Shown in pieces: positions 1 through 14,700 of a DNA stretch of 64,000 nucleotides (position 1 is the first letter of the stretch; each line of letters opens with the position of its first letter). The stretch is from the NCBI GenBank assembly GCA_013396755.1, contig VWZF01002378.1:754525-818524 (forward strand), given 5' to 3'. Under the pieces are notes generated by a model. The model did not search any database and was not told the origin of the DNA. It saw nothing but the letters and a program-made list of their open reading frames with translations. A program made the translations under genes and the position numbers. The stretch is from Sclerurus mexicanus. Taxonomy: Eukaryota; Chordata; Aves; Passeriformes; Furnariidae.

Positions 1-2699
1 TGCTGATTGGGACCACTATTTGTGCCTTATTTCTTACTCTGGTCGTTCTTGCCTTTGCAATCTGTTTTCCCAAAGGGCTGAGTTGTCCAGAAAATTGTTT
101 TGGTTGGCTGCTTCCTTAAAGCAGGCTTGCTGGGAATGTTCAAGGCTGCTGTTTTGTCATCACTAATCAAAGTGATTTTGAAGTGTTCACCTGCCTGTTT
201 CAATGGAGAGGGGAGCTTTGCTGCGTGTTCTGCACACAGTGCATGCCCCAGCAGTTTCTGCCTTTTTGCCTGACACTTTATTTAAAAATAAGCTTGTTAC
301 TTCTGATAGAAGGATTTGGCAATTTTCCAGAACAGATTTTATAAATAGACTAAGTCTGTGCCCTGACTTTTTATGTTTATTATGAAAACATACTAAAATG
401 CTATATTTGCATCTGGTTTATCCTGAGGCACAATTTTAATCTTCCTATTGCATAATCGTTTTTGACCTTTAAAAAAATCAGTCTGACCAATTTTTATCTC
501 TTAAAAAACATCCCAATAAAAGCTGCTTTTCTACGAGAAGCGCTTGGCCACAAGCACATGTTTTAGCTTTAAGAGGCTCTTTGCAAGATCGATGTTTAAA
601 TTAGAAGTCACTGAATGATCCTGACATGATTTTCTGTGTTAACGAAGGGGAAAATGTGTAGGACAATAGATCAAATTGGCCTGCAGTACTGCTGTGTTGA
701 CATTGAAGTCATTACGCAGGAGCATGTGGAGCTGGGTAACCTTTTTAACTGGTCTGTGTGATCCACTGCAGAATACACTTCATTTTAAGGGGCAGAATTG
801 GCATCTGGTAGGTTTGGATCCTTACAATAGGAGGTGTTCTTGTAATTGAACTTCTTGCCATTTGATCATTGGAGGGATTAGGTATTGTTACTAAGTTCTG
901 CGAGGGGAACTTCCCTAGAGTTGGAATATGAGAGGAGAAACAATAATTCTTGGGCTGCAGAAGTTAGGGAAAGGGTTAGAGCATTCTATTGATGACAGGG
1001 TTTTAGGCTTAGATTTGAAGCACGATGATCAAATGCACAGAAGTAATTGAAAGTGCCCCCTGCTTATGTGAATTCCTGAAGATAAAGTGAAGGAACTGCT
1101 GCGTTCTGCTTGTGGTTCAGTGGCCAAATTGCCTCTTCAGCTCAGTCACATCAGGGATCATCCTGACTCATGAAGTTGTTTCTATTTGTGCTGCAGTAAA
1201 GGCTTAGACCTCCTTTTAGATTAGTAGTATTATTAGCATGGGTTTGTTTGTTTTCTCTTCAGAAGGGAGTTCCAGAACTCATTTCACTCTCATGGACTAA
1301 GTGTTGTCTCAGTGTTGAGTCTTCTCTCGGGCCATTTGATGTGTTTTGCATGGAGCTGGAGGAAAGGGAAGAAGGAGCTGAGGTTGCTGTGCTAACCTCG
1401 TTTTATTGTTCTGGAATATTTGCAGCAATGGGCATCTTGTGATGATGTGAAGGTCACAACACATCTGTAGGTTAGACTGCACAGCAACTTTGAATAGCAG
1501 GGAGTTCCAGATGTTCTTGATCCCCAAAAGCCAAAAGAAATGACCCCTCTTCTTTCTCACCTCAGGGCCTCTCTCTAGGGAGTTTGGGTGTTTCTTCTGA
1601 CAGAGCCTGTGACTCTTGCTCTACTCTGACAAGCATGGTTTGTGTCAGTAAGGAGATCAGCTGTGGAAAGACGAGGCAAAGCAAATCTTGACCCAGGCAA
1701 AGTTTTATTAAAAATGCGGTATGAGATTTTTCCCTCCCATTTGTGCTTCCAAAGCAGAAAGCTAAAGCAGAATCTATATCGTTAGCTCATCCACAGTCAG
1801 TTTGTCATGGCAGAATGTGGAAAATACACTGCAGCTTAGGTGTGTTTGTGGCCATATAAAGCTGTAAAAACCCCAATGTTAAATGTCTATGCCGTGGTGT
1901 TGCCAAATGTGCAGAGAAAGGAACTTGGCTCCAATCCCAATGTGTTAAGTAGTTTTACAGGACGCTGCTCCGGGTCTGCGAGCCCGCTGAGCACAATATT
2001 GAACCTCCCTCAGTTTCTGCCTGGCTGCAACTCTTTATTGAGGTGATACTGAGTCTTTTCATCAGAGCAGGTTCTGATGGCTCGTTTCTCTGATAGGGCT
2101 TCATTTTCTGTAGTTCCTGAGCTTCCTCTTCTGAGATGCAGTACTGTGCTCTTAGTTCAGGCAGGTAATCTGCTTATTTCCTCCTTAAGGCTTGTAAGTA
2201 GTAATGCTCTTCATTGACTATTAGAAGTCCACCCCGTGGTAAAACTTTGGTACATATTGTGTTGATGTCTGCTGAACAGTCCTCTCACCAAATTCTGTGT
2301 ATTGTGTCCTTGTGGTGAACAGTCCTCTCCCCAAATTCCGTGTATTGTGTCCTCGTGGTGCTGTTTCATTTCTGTCGGCAGAAACGTTTGTCAGTGTTAG
2401 TGCCTGGAGAAGACAGGAGCTTGTTGTGAGGTGCTGGCTGTGTTTTGAAATCTGCATTAAGGGATAGAGTAAAGGAGTATTTTGTATAGTTTATAATACA
2501 GGTAGGAAAGAAGTTTTGCAGTTTGCAGCTCTCAAGATTTCATAGAAATGTTCCTGCTGATGAAGCCTCTTTAGGGTTCTGATTTAGGATCTGCAGGAAC
2601 AGTAGAGCCTAATTACACAATCATGGCTATATGTACTGCTCTAAAAGAAATGTCTTGTAGCCAGAGGATCCTAATCTGTGATTTTATGTACTTCTACAG
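1..2699 (+). other. KIF13A upstream intron (3' part)
   Basis: No reading frame here resembles the missing KIF13A N-terminus (the beta-1 strand and VRVRP motif), so the first coding exon or exons lie before base 1. The stretch is AT-rich intronic sequence with one 43-bp tandem duplication at 2274-2359, and ends in the acceptor TTCTACAG. Confidence 0.8.
2274..2359. repeat. 43-bp tandem duplication (2 copies)
   Basis: Units 2274-2316 and 2317-2359 each begin GAACAGTCCTCTC and end GTGGT. They differ at about three positions, all C/T or A/C changes. Intronic; no function is evident. Confidence 0.9.
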
Positions 2700-2760
2700 G
2701 TGTTTGCCTTTGATCACTGCTTCTGGTCCATGGATGAATCAAACACCACAAAATATGCAG
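2700..2760 (+). CDS. KIF13A: KIF13A coding exon (w1-w20): motor domain, FAFDHCFWSM
   Basis: Encodes VFAFDHCFWSMDESNTTKYA plus one base. This is the conserved kinesin-3 strand before the P-loop. DESNTTKYAG is the KIF13A version (KIF13B has DESVKEKYAG). Phase 0 in, phase 1 out; CTACAG acceptor and GTAAGC donor. Confidence 0.95.
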
Positions 2761-5700
2761 GTAAGCTATCTTCTATATGTTGGACAGTGTAAATAGTTTG
2801 AAAACGTGAGAGTTTGGGCCTTTGTTTTGCGGAGCTGGTTTGGTTTGCACTTTGTACTGTGATGCTCAGGTGACTCCTTCACAGAAGCAGGCTTCTCATC
2901 TTTACAGGGGTGAGCCATCTGAGTGCAAGCCCCTCAGCTTAGAAGGAGTGCACGTTTTAAGGTGCCCAGCACACTGTTCAGAAGGGATGCTCTTATATCT
3001 AAGCTATAACGTTCTTTTTTCTTTTTATCACCTGGAAGAGCTTTCTGTGGTGATTTGTTTCTGTCAATTAAAATTTCATTTCTGCGTCCGAAATGTCTTC
3101 TGACTGATGCTGGTGTTGAATGTGTGTGTGTTTTCAGTGCTGTGCATGAGAGGGAATGAAGTGTGTTCTCCTCAGACAGTGTGGTTGTTTCACATCTTTT
3201 AAGTCATTCATAGTCTGATTGTTCAGATCCCTGGTGTGTTCTGAGCAATCAGCTTTGTGACTCCTTCCTTCCAAAAGCTGGATAATCCATGCAAGGTTGT
3301 AGTTTTCTCATAACTGGATTTGAGTATTAGCATATTCATATTTTATAAGAGGACTTCTTATGGTAGAGAGAGCTCTGAATGCTGGAATCTCAAGGCTGTG
3401 GTCCATGGAAAGGAAAAAAAAAAGAGGATTCAGCTTAGATATATTGTGGAGTTTTGTGGTCCATAAGATCTTGATGGTTGATAGGGTTAATTACCTCAAA
3501 GTTTGAGATCGGTGGTCTCATAAAACTCATAAACTCACTGGGGTTCTGGGTCTGCTTATTTTTAACTTGAGTCAAAGCTAAATCTTGAGCCTGTTTCAGA
3601 AGTTGCCATTGAATGTGTCTTATCTGAAGTTTGATGATCTGTGTGTAGATCATCCTCTTGTTGGTCTCTGGAAAGTTGTGGCTTGCTTCTCTTCCATTTT
3701 TCTTACTGTTCAGAAAGCTATGAAGTGTGTTTTTGACTATTTCAGTTAATGTTCCTGCATGGGAGGGGGGGAAAACCAAACCAGGGCTTTTTTGTTGTTT
3801 TTTGGGGATTTTTAGTGTGGTATTTTGTTTTTGTTTTCTTGGAGGGGAGGCTTTGTTGTTGTTTTTTTTTTCCTATTTAGAAATATGCTAAGAATGTGAG
3901 CTAAAGACTTGCCTACAGAAAACAATGCTTTCTCTGATTTTCTTGTTATTGTTGTTGCATGGTCTTGAAGCTGACTTATGACTTCCAGCCCTCATGTTCT
4001 GGAACATAACAGATTTGACACAGTGTCAAAGTAAAAGTAATTAAGAAAACAAACCACCAAAGTGTTTCAGGGCTAAGTTACTGCGTTGTTGGCTTGTTCA
4101 CCTGCTTGTGTGTGAACTGATGCTGTCCCATACTACAGTACCATTTCTTGGTTTAGAGCCAACAAACCAAATGCTGAAATGGCAATATTTCAGTTTTTAT
4201 ATATTATATATTATAATATTAAGGCTCCCTTGGTCTGTCTCACAGCTTGGTTGGGGTTTCTGATGATTTCTTTGCCTTATGGAACAAATCCCCATTGTCC
4301 AAAGCACCTTGCAGATATGCACATTATCTACATCCAGAGATTGTACCAGGCACTGTTACAGAATTATAAACCTTTAAGGGTTCAAACAAGCCATCTGACC
4401 ACTTGAGCTTTAGAGCTAAACTCTAATCTCTCGGGTGCTGAACTACGGAAGGGGTGCTGGTCTGAAAGCTAAAATCCCTGCCCAAAAGAACTCTCTGTGG
4501 ATGTGTAAATCTGATGTCATTGGCAAGAGCAGGGATTAGTTGCACAATTAAAAAGAAACATGTATAAAGGTTGAAAGTGAAGTCCAGAGTGCTTGAAAAT
4601 GTAAGATGTGTAGGAGCTTCAGGCTGAAGTAAAATTCTTATAATCAAAAAGGTATGTGCAACAAATTTAATGACTTGAAAAACACTTTTACCTGCATCAC
4701 AGAAACACAGTGGAAGATGTGACAGTGAAAGGTTTAACAGGAGATTCTCAAGTACTAAGCTGCTCTCTGTGCAGAACCTAAATGTGTTCATCTTGCATTA
4801 TGTTGAAAACACATTGTGTAGCTCATACTCTATTACACCTGGACACACCTGACATCAGAAAACAAAGAGACTGATGTGGAGCACAGACAGCACATCTCAG
4901 TCGTGTCTTATGTGGCTAACTCTTCCATGTGGTTATTTTCTTTTAATGCAAGCAACCCCCAAGTTTGTCCACTCCTGGAGATGCACGTTTGCTACAGGAT
5001 CCTTTAAAACTATCACACGTGATTGGGCTGGTTTTTCACTTTGTTCGCTTACCTGTATTACTGCCAGCACTTACTGATATTGTTTACTCCAGAGGGGGAT
5101 TCTCGTTTGGGTAAACTTAATTATGTGGGTAATTGGTATCAGTTCTCAGGCTGTGGGGAGGCAGGGCTGACTCTGAGACGGGATTAGCCATCTCTTTCTT
5201 TTACACTAAGCTTATTCTGTGAGGTATCTTCAACTTCTTTGGCTGAACACAAGGCTTTTGTATGTATTAATTTCATTTCTGGACTCATGTTCAGGAAGTG
5301 CAAGTTTGAAAGTACCTACCTTATCTTTCCAGCACTTGAAAACAAGGGAATTGTTGCTGTTGGTAGCAGAATTGCTTTTTTAGCAAAATTTTTTCCCCCG
5401 CTGCAATGGAAACTGGGTTCTAAAATTTGGAGGGAGTTGTTTTCGTTTAGTTTGGGGTTTTGTTGTTGTTTCTTTAGAGGTTTTCTTTGGTTTTCCCCGG
5501 ATGCTGATGCTGTGTGTTTCTGAACAGTTTGGGGCTGTCATTCCAAGCAGGGCTTGGTTACAAACCTCTGTGTCTTTTGCTGATCATCCTGTGCTAGCTT
5601 CTGCACCTTTCTTCTGAGGATTTCATTCTGAAAGACATAATTGGGTATTTGGTAAGAATATGGACCTCTTCTTGGAAAGGGCTGAAAAAGGTTTTGAGGA

Positions 5701-8700
5701 GGGAGGAGAATTTGGTGATAGGACAGAATGACTTTGCCTCGATCTGGAAGAAGGATGAGCTTTGTGCATGGGCTGTAGCAGAAGTGCTTTGAGAGTAAGC
5801 AGAATAGCTTATTACCATTTGTTCTTGACTTCAATGGGTCAAGAGTCAGTTCGTGGATAAAGGACACACCTGCTCGCCTTGAGAAGCTCACAGAGACAAG
5901 TCACTGCTCAGCATTTTGCTGAAGAGGAGGATAGTGAGAAATTCTCAGCCACGAGAACAAAGAGTTCCTTTTACAAGCCTGGACAACAGCAAGAGCCTAT
6001 TGAAGTCTGCAACGAAGTGGGTTTTTAAAAGGAAGAAAAGAAACCCTTCAGTTGGGGAAGGATTCAAGAGATGGCATAAATAACTCCTGTAGCACTCAGG
6101 CAGGTCCGTTCCAAGGACCCCACGCTGCATCAGCTTGCCCATGGATTGCTCATGAGCTTCCTCACCTGCGTCACATTGGGCCTGACATCCCAGCTCTGTT
6201 CCTGCAGGCTGCATGGAACAAAGTGCCTTTTTGTTTTCTAATCTCTGTATTTTCTCAGTTTTGCTGTAAGTCAAGTCCGAGTCGGGTTAAAACACCTGCT
6301 GACCTCTTTAAACACTATGCACCTGTGGAGCAAAAGCCCTGTGAATGAGCAGAAATACGCAGTGCAGGCAGTGTAGGTTTATTCAGCAGAACCAAAACAC
6401 AGCAGTGTAGGCAATGGAGCTGCATTGTTTCTTTGGACAGTAAGTGAATATGGATGTAATTCGGAATATTACAGGTTTTGTAGTCAGTTTGCAAACCCAC
6501 TGGTAAAATTCATGGGGGAACAGTGAGGTTTCTTAACAAAAAATAGCAAAATCTCATGGATGAAAAACTGTTGCTTTCGGCAGCACACTGCATTAGCAAA
6601 TTAATAAAGTATCCATAATTGAAGTTTAGCATTTTGTGTTCTTTTCTGTGAGTGCGCTTAAAACCAAATCTTATTTTATTTCATGGTAATTTGACTTGTT
6701 ACTACTAACAACACTCTTTAATGACCCATTTATCTATGTTGGTATGGCTGAGTTCTTAAAACATGTCCCAAAAACACCATTTAAAAATTAGATATCAGTG
6801 TCTAATTGGCTTCCAGTGTGCGTTGACAGTTGGAAAGTGAAATTTCTTCTGACAAATAAATCCCGCGTTGCCTGTGAAATTCAGACTGGGTTCTTTCCCA
6901 GATACTTGGCACTAAGGGATTCTGTAGCTCGTGGTATTTGGCACTATGCACAATTTTAGAATATTTTGGTATCTGCTTTTTTTCCTTCTGAAACGTGGAG
7001 CAGGTTACTGTTTATTGCTTGTCAGAAATGGGCAGTAAAAGTTTTCTCCTCCTCTGACAAATGGTTTTATTCTCCATGCACAGTCATTGTGTAATAGACA
7101 TCCTTTTTCCCCCCTCTCATAATAGTTATACTCAGCTTCAGTCTTTGCTTGGTTTTGTGCTCCTGCTCAGCAAAATAGTCTGTGGTCTTTTTTGTGTTTG
7201 GTAAATACAAAACAGGCCCTCAGGAGCGGGTTAGAAAGCAAATTTTTGTGTCTTTTGTGTTCTTAATAAAATCTTCTGCTGATATATTTACTTCATTCAT
7301 TCAGAAGTAGTTGAACGTTCTTTACAGCTCTTTCCAGGTTGTTGAACAGGGTTTTCTCAACATGGGTATTATAAAATGACAATGATTTCTAATTGAATGG
7401 AAGGTGATTGGGTGTGGTGGGGAAGGAGATGGAGTTATTCCAGAGTACAGCAGATTCTCTGGTTTTCATTCCTCTTTTCAGCATTTCTGAACTGTGTTAA
7501 TCCAAGACCAGTGGCACTTTGAATTTTAGAAATTCTACTGGAACGACTGACATGGAGCATTTGATAGTTCATTGCTGCACTAGTTTTTTCTTTACAGCAG
7601 AAAAGCAATTAGGTGTAGTTAAAAGGGAAATAGAAGTAATGTACTTTCTTGTCCTCTTTACACGCCTCTAGAACATTCTGCAGTCATTCCAGTTGTTCTG
7701 CAGGAATTTTCTGGTCTGCCACTTACTGGAGGATTGTGGAGTGTAGATATTCTCATGAAATGTATAATTGTGTAGCTGGATGATTTTTTTTTTTTAATGC
7801 CAGTACATTCCATTTTGAGAACTACAAAAGTCACTGTTGTATGTATTAATGTCCACTGTGAAAAAAGAATTTCTTGTCACTGACAACTGCTGAAACTCCC
7901 GTAGCAAAATGAGAGGTGCAGCTGCTCAGAAAGTCACCAGCAGTGAATGTAAGTTTAAAACCAGGCACCAGAAGGGGAACAAATACTGTTCTTAGCTCAG
8001 CTCTGCTTGTTCTGGGTGTACACGCAGCTGGTGTAATTCTCTGATCAGAACCCAAAGCACACAACCCATTGACCCTCTTTGTGGTGTACAAATTCTGGGC
8101 TTTCCTATTAAAAAAACCAACCAAAAAAAAACACCCCAAACCCAAACAACCAAAATCTGCCTGGCACGGGGCGACAGTTTTTCAGACTATGAAATTCTGC
8201 AGCTGATGTTTTCAGCTATGGATCCGGCAGAATATATCCTCAGATGGCTCTGTTGAAGTCTGGCAGCCTCCTAATATGCATTTCCTCCCTGAATGTCACT
8301 GGAATGCTTTTATCTTGGTTCCAGTATCACCTTGCCACAGGGTGAATTGAAACTTGAGGCCGGTTCCCAAGAGAACCCCTGCTAATACTCCTAGCAAGGT
8401 GTTTCTGTGCCTCTAATTTCCCAGTTCCCTAATGGGTTTCATTGCAATTCCGTTGCAGAGCTCTCTTGGGTATAGTTTGTGATTAAATAATGCATATTGC
8501 TTGCAAAAACAAGGCTTAAATAATAAAAAATTTAGACACCTCTGTTATTTTCTAAGCATTCAACTTACCTGACAACTTTCGAAGAACTGCTTCCTTCCCG
8601 AGATAATCGGCAATGTAATTAAACATGGGGAATTGTTACTCTGTGTTCAGGCAACGATTTATCACTCACTTGTATGTGAAATCACTTGTTTATTCATCAG

Positions 8701-11700
8701 TGCTCTCAATAGGAAAAAAGCAATGGGAAAACCTTTTTTCGTTCCTGTTTTCAGTCAATTTTAGTATGTTATCGAATTTCTAATAAACAAGCCCAATTAT
8801 TTTCTAGGTCAAGAAGTGGTGTTCAAGTGCCTTGGAGAAGGAATTCTTGAAAAGGCCTTTCAGGGATATAATGCTTGTATTTTTGCCTATGGACAGACAG
8901 GTGAGTGTCTTGTGCCAAAGGGGAAGAACACTTTGTGCACGTGGGAAGTGACAGGAGCAAAACATAAGCATTCAGATGGATAACATTTAAAAATTGTATT
9001 TTGAAACATGATATCACGTATCAAGCATTTGACACAGCCAGACTTTTTAAAGCACCTCTGTCAATATTATCTTGGTGGCTACCTGTTGGGGCTGCTTTCA
9101 AAGCCTAAAAGGAGTAGTTCCTACTGAAGGCTCGTTCAGTCTTGTGTGTTTGAGTGTGTTCCAAGGGGTTCCAACTAATGTTCCTGCTGAAAAAAACCTA
9201 TAAGTTCTCTTTTTGTTTGCCTGTACCTTGTAGTCCAAAGAGCAAACTGTCTGTCTGGAACACCATGTCATGTTGCTCTGATGTGTGCTTCTGGGGCAAT
9301 AAAAAGAGAATTAAAACGTGTTTCTTGAACAAATGAGTAAATCAGAAATTACACTCTAAAGCATTTTCCTCTCCTTTTTTTTTTTCCTTTAGGTTCGGGA
9401 AAATCCTTTTCAATGATGGGCAATGCAGAGCAGCTGGGTCTGATCCCACGGCTCTGTTGTGCTTTATTTCAGAGAATCTCTGTGGAAGAAAATGAATCTC
9501 ATACTTTTAAAGTCGAAGTGTCCTATATGGAAATCTACAATGAGAAAGTGAGAGATCTGCTTGACCCAAAAGGGTGAGTAGCTTCACTCTCTCTCACATA
9601 AAACTAGAAATGAGTTTTGGAAGTCCCTGAGAAGGTTTTTTGGGACTGTGCGTTGATATGACTTTTCTAGAGAGGATTAGATACCGGAGACCAGAGAGAA
9701 AAGAATATTCGTGTAAAGCTTGTGTATAAAATAGTGACTGGTGTGGATAATTTTCAACATTAGGATGCAAACAAATGCTGTATGAAGTAGTTTACCACCA
9801 GAAAGCAAGACTACAATACAGGTAAATTCTGGGGTATTTTTGCCATGTGATCCGAACAGTCTTCAGGTAATAATTTTCAGCAATTGTAAAGAATTTGAAA
9901 CTTGTTTATTACATGGTTCCCATGGTTTAGGTGTTGAACTCTTTGAGTGTGGAAGAGTGACACTTGAGAATATACTCAGGCATTTCTTCTGTCTACACAG
10001 AAATACTGGTTAGGCTCTTTGGCTTGGAGATTTCTATGTGAGAGGTAGTTTGATAGGATTTTTTTCAGCTGAGCATTGATGTATGTGGTATATATTCTGA
10101 TTCTTGAATATAATTGCAGAAGGTGAAGATGTATGCAAGTTAGTTAAAAAGGCAGAATTACTTGATATGAGTCAATAAAATGTAGAAAATGCAAGAAGAA
10201 TTGAAGCTTCTGAGGGGAGAGTTTTTAGTTTTCCTTTTTACTCTCAGCATTCTTTCTGCCAAATAAGTTATTTCAGGTTTTGTTTCAGCCACAGATATGT
10301 GGTGGGAGGGTGCATTAAAAATAATTCGTGTTTATAGATTAAAACAGGTTAGATTGGTTTGAGTCTTTTGCGGTACAAATTCTGGAATTCTTTTTTTCCC
10401 CCCTGCTGCAATTAAAAAGCACATCAGCTGCCTTCTGCTGGAACCCATTTCATACAACAGTTTTTGGATACCCCCAGTAAGGAGCAGATTGTACCTGAAG
10501 TCTCCTTTATTCCCCAGGAGCCGTCAGTCCCTGAAGGTCCGAGAGCACAAGGTGTTGGGCCCCTACGTGGATGGGCTGTCTCAGCTGGCTGTCACAAACT
10601 TCGAGGTAGAGCTCAACCCCCGGCAGGTTTATAAATGACACCGATGCACGAGAGCTGGCTGTCCAGGTGCTTTGGTTCTTGAGTGGTTATGGTCTCTGGC
10701 AATTGCAGAGATGCTCACTGATGCTTTGGTGTTCCTTTCATGGAGCAGCACTGGTTTTGCCTTTATGGTAGTTAAAAAGAGTGGTATCTCACTGGTTTGC
10801 AGTTTTCAATGTGTATTGTATATGCAGTGAACACCGTGTTTGCCGGATGCGGGAAATACGAGGCTTCTGAAATAAGTAAATTAGTCTTCCAGCATGAATT
10901 TCTTTGATTTTGTTGTTGAACATTACCTTCTATTTTATATAGGTAATTCGTAACTTAAATCATAGCAGCATCTGAGCCCACTTGATTTACCAAACCACAT
11001 TCAAATAAATCATTGTTGTAGAAGCCAATGAACCCCTATAGCTGATATGGAAATAATTAAGTCAGTGCAGTTTTATGAATTGCACAGGCCTCTCTTTTTA
11101 TGAGGCAACTGGTTTGGAAATCTTTTTTTTTAAAAATGTTCATTCTTTGTGTAGTATTATGTGGGAACCATTCTGATTTTTTCAGAAGCGTCTGTGCATG
11201 TTACAGAGTTGTAAAAACTGCTTTTGCAGTTTTTATGATGAATTGCTTACTTTGAAAGCACACCTTCTTTGCTCAAATTCTAGTGCACGTTGCTCATGCT
11301 TAGTTTTTGGCTGATGACTCCTGAAACTGTTTTGGAAGACTCAGCAAATACATTTATCAGGCTCAGCACAGTCATTCTTGTCTTACATATGTGGGAAGGT
11401 ACAGGCTCAAGTGAGGTAACCCTCTGAGCCAATTAAGTGAAGACAGTGCAGTTAAGTAAAGAGGTGTCCTGTGTTCTGGAAGTAGATCTGTGCTGGCCTG
11501 ATTATTGGCATTAAAAAATAAGATTTTTTTTAATATGACTGTAGTTGCTGGGCTTTTGAGGGCAGCACTTTAACGTTGTTCTGTGGACTTACCCTCTGTA
11601 CCACCTCAAACACATCCCAAAACGTGCAAAGAACTTTCTCATTGCTTCTACCTCCCTTTCTTCCTCTCTCTCACATGTACACACCCTTCCACCTAGATGG

Positions 11701-14700
11701 GAATTCTGGTCAGCAAGCACAATGGTTTACTTTTATCCTGGGATCACTTTTGACTCTTTTTTGCCCTAGGACATTGAGTCACTGATGTCGGAGGGAAACA
11801 AATCACGAACGGTTGCTGCAACCAACATGAATGAGGAAAGCAGCCGCTCTCATGCTGTGTTCAATATTATAGTGACTCAGACCCTTTATGACCTGCAGTC
11901 TGGTGTATGTATTTTCTGTCCATTAATCTCTGAAGTTGTGGTGGATTCTTCTTTTTTCTTCCTCCTACACGTACATTATCTGTTTCGCTGTGCTTTGACC
12001 TTGTGCTTGATGCCATGGTCCAGTAATAAGGACTGAGAGAACCCTGGAAGAGTGAGGAAGCACACCAGATAAGGCAAACATTCGGATCACCCTTTAAGGT
12101 TTTCTTGCCACCAGGAAACCCTCATAGGTCTGAGCTGTTGCTGGAGTTGACATATTTTAATGTCCTACTCTGCCAGGAAAGTTATTGATGTTACCACAGC
12201 TGATTCTGCTTCCTCACTGCTTCAGACCTTTGCTGTAAAATATATGGGTGACTTTTTAAGAGCTATAACAATTCTGCCAATTCCTTCTCCTCTCATATCT
12301 TGACTTTGATACTTTAACCCACATTATATTATAAAGAACAGTGTTTCGTGGTGCCAGCGTCACACGTGTTAGTGCTCCGTGCCAGTGTTTCTCAGCTGTT
12401 GTTCTCCCGTGTCCCATTTGTGCAGAATTCTGGAGAGAAGGTCAGCAAGGTCAGCCTGGTGGATTTGGCTGGGAGCGAGAGAGTGTCCAAAACAGGAGCT
12501 GCAGGAGAACGCCTGAAGGAAGGCAGCAACATAAACAAGTAAGACATCAGTATGTGCAGCTTGCAAAGCCTAATCTTGAAGGAATCACTGTTGTTCCCTT
12601 GGCCTCCTCTCCTGGTGTGCTTGTCACAAGTCAGCTCAAATGAGCTTCCTCAGGAGCACCATGTGTTTCCTGCCATTGGCACGGGGGTCCTGATTCATGC
12701 TTGACTCAGACGAGGGCTCTATGAATTTATCTGGCAAGAGTGACAGCAGCGCTCTTTAATTAAGCATATGCCTTTTGGGATTCATTTCTACGCCCTGTCC
12801 CCAGGCTAATGTGTTTGTCTCATCATCTGCTCAAGGAGGAATGCAGAGTTGCAGAGTTGAATGGCTTTGTTCCAACAGGAATTAAAATATATGAGGATAT
12901 ATAACGCACAGTTTAAGAGAATCGGATCACAACAGTTTAAGAGAATCGGATCACAATGAAGCTATGTTGGTTTAGCATTGCCTTGGGCATTAGTGCTCAA
13001 GCAATGAAAAGTTTCAAAGCACTTTTTTAGCCATAATTACTGTATTATTTTCCAAAAGCAAGAATTTAGCACACAATTACTGCTGTCTTAAATATACTAA
13101 TCTTCCGAGAAAGAAAGAGACTGACTGTCGCATTAAAAGCTACTGCTTTTCCAATTTAATTTTAAAACGTTACAAAATATTTTGGTATTTTAAGTTAACA
13201 ATGACAGCACAAAGTGTGTATGAACAGCATTCATACTTGGAATGATTTAAATTTTCCTCTTTGCTGAGTTTGAACATGTTTGCTCCTTCTAGCTTAATTT
13301 CTAATCTGCTTTGTGTTTAATGCCTCATAGTTTTAGCCACAACTGGTGTAGTCCTAGTGACACAAAATTACATGGCTCTGTTTGCCTAATGGCAGATATA
13401 GTAACCTTGTGCCACGGGTTACTAATTATATTCACATTGGTTTTACTAGAAACTCTATTTGTATTTTGCATAAACAAAGGTGAAATGAAATGCTTCTTTC
13501 TAATTCTTGGGAAAGAATTCAAATGCCAGCTCTCCCAACAGCTATTAACAAATCACAAGTGTGGCTATAGATACAGAAAGACTGCAGGTTTTTTTCCCAT
13601 TAGGATGTTTATTCAATGTTAAGCTTGTATGGTATCAGTGCCCATGCTGAACACCTTTGACAGTGCAGGACTTCAAGTTAAAGCACCAAGTCTTTCTGGA
13701 AAAGAAAATATTTTAAAAGGAAAAGTGGGCAACTCTACATTTGCCATTCAATTCTTATATGATATAAATCTGTATGGCTTAGTCCATTTATTAAACATTC
13801 TCTATGAAATATTTTTTGGAACTGATGGGGGAAAAGGGGAATTCTTAGTGCAGTGCTTGGTGTCTTCTCTTAGATTTTTGCTGTTCAGGCTTTAATGAAT
13901 GACTTTTTAAGCCTCAGAATTGATGGACATATTTCATCAGAGTAGTTTTTCAGAGAACATTGTGTATGATCTTTAGGGTGTGATGCACTTTACTTACTAG
14001 GGAAAGGCAATAATCTTTTCTGGAGTGATATAGTATATATAAACCATAAACCTTATTACGTCAGCTCCTTTTTTTATTATTTTTCTTTTATATAAAAAGC
14101 AGTGACATGTATGGGTAGCAAGTGTTACGTTTATTGAGATGAAAATTGAAGCTGCTGGCAGGTAAATTTGCTGCTTGTGCTGTGTTTTATTGCCTTGAAG
14201 GAGAATGTAGGAATAATGTGCCTGTTTATTTACAAGGCAGGGAAAACTTCCACTCAGCTATATGTACCTAAGCTGTGCAGTGTGACATTTGGCCAGTCTC
14301 TGCAAGTGTCTGTGCTGTTTGCTTGTGAAGGACACTGCCTAGAGCTGTGGTAGTTGCCACCTCGGTCCCACAACTTATTGTACTGAAAATACTCTTGCCT
14401 GTCTTGGTTTCAGCACGTTGCAGAGGGGGGTGATGGATTGCTCTCCCACTTACTGGAGGAGAAGATGTGAGGACACTGAGGGCACTTGGTGTGTCCAGCT
14501 GGAGAAGAGGAGACTGAGGGGAGACCTCAGTGCAGGGACAACTCCCTGGGGAGGGGCAGAGGAGGGGCAGGCACTGATCTCTGTTCTCTGGGGACCAGGG
14601 ACAGCACCCAGGGAATGGCTGGAGCTGTCAGGGCAGGGTCAGGTTGGGTATTAGAAGAAGGTCCTCTCCCCAGAGGGTGGTGGGCACTGACCAGGCTCCC

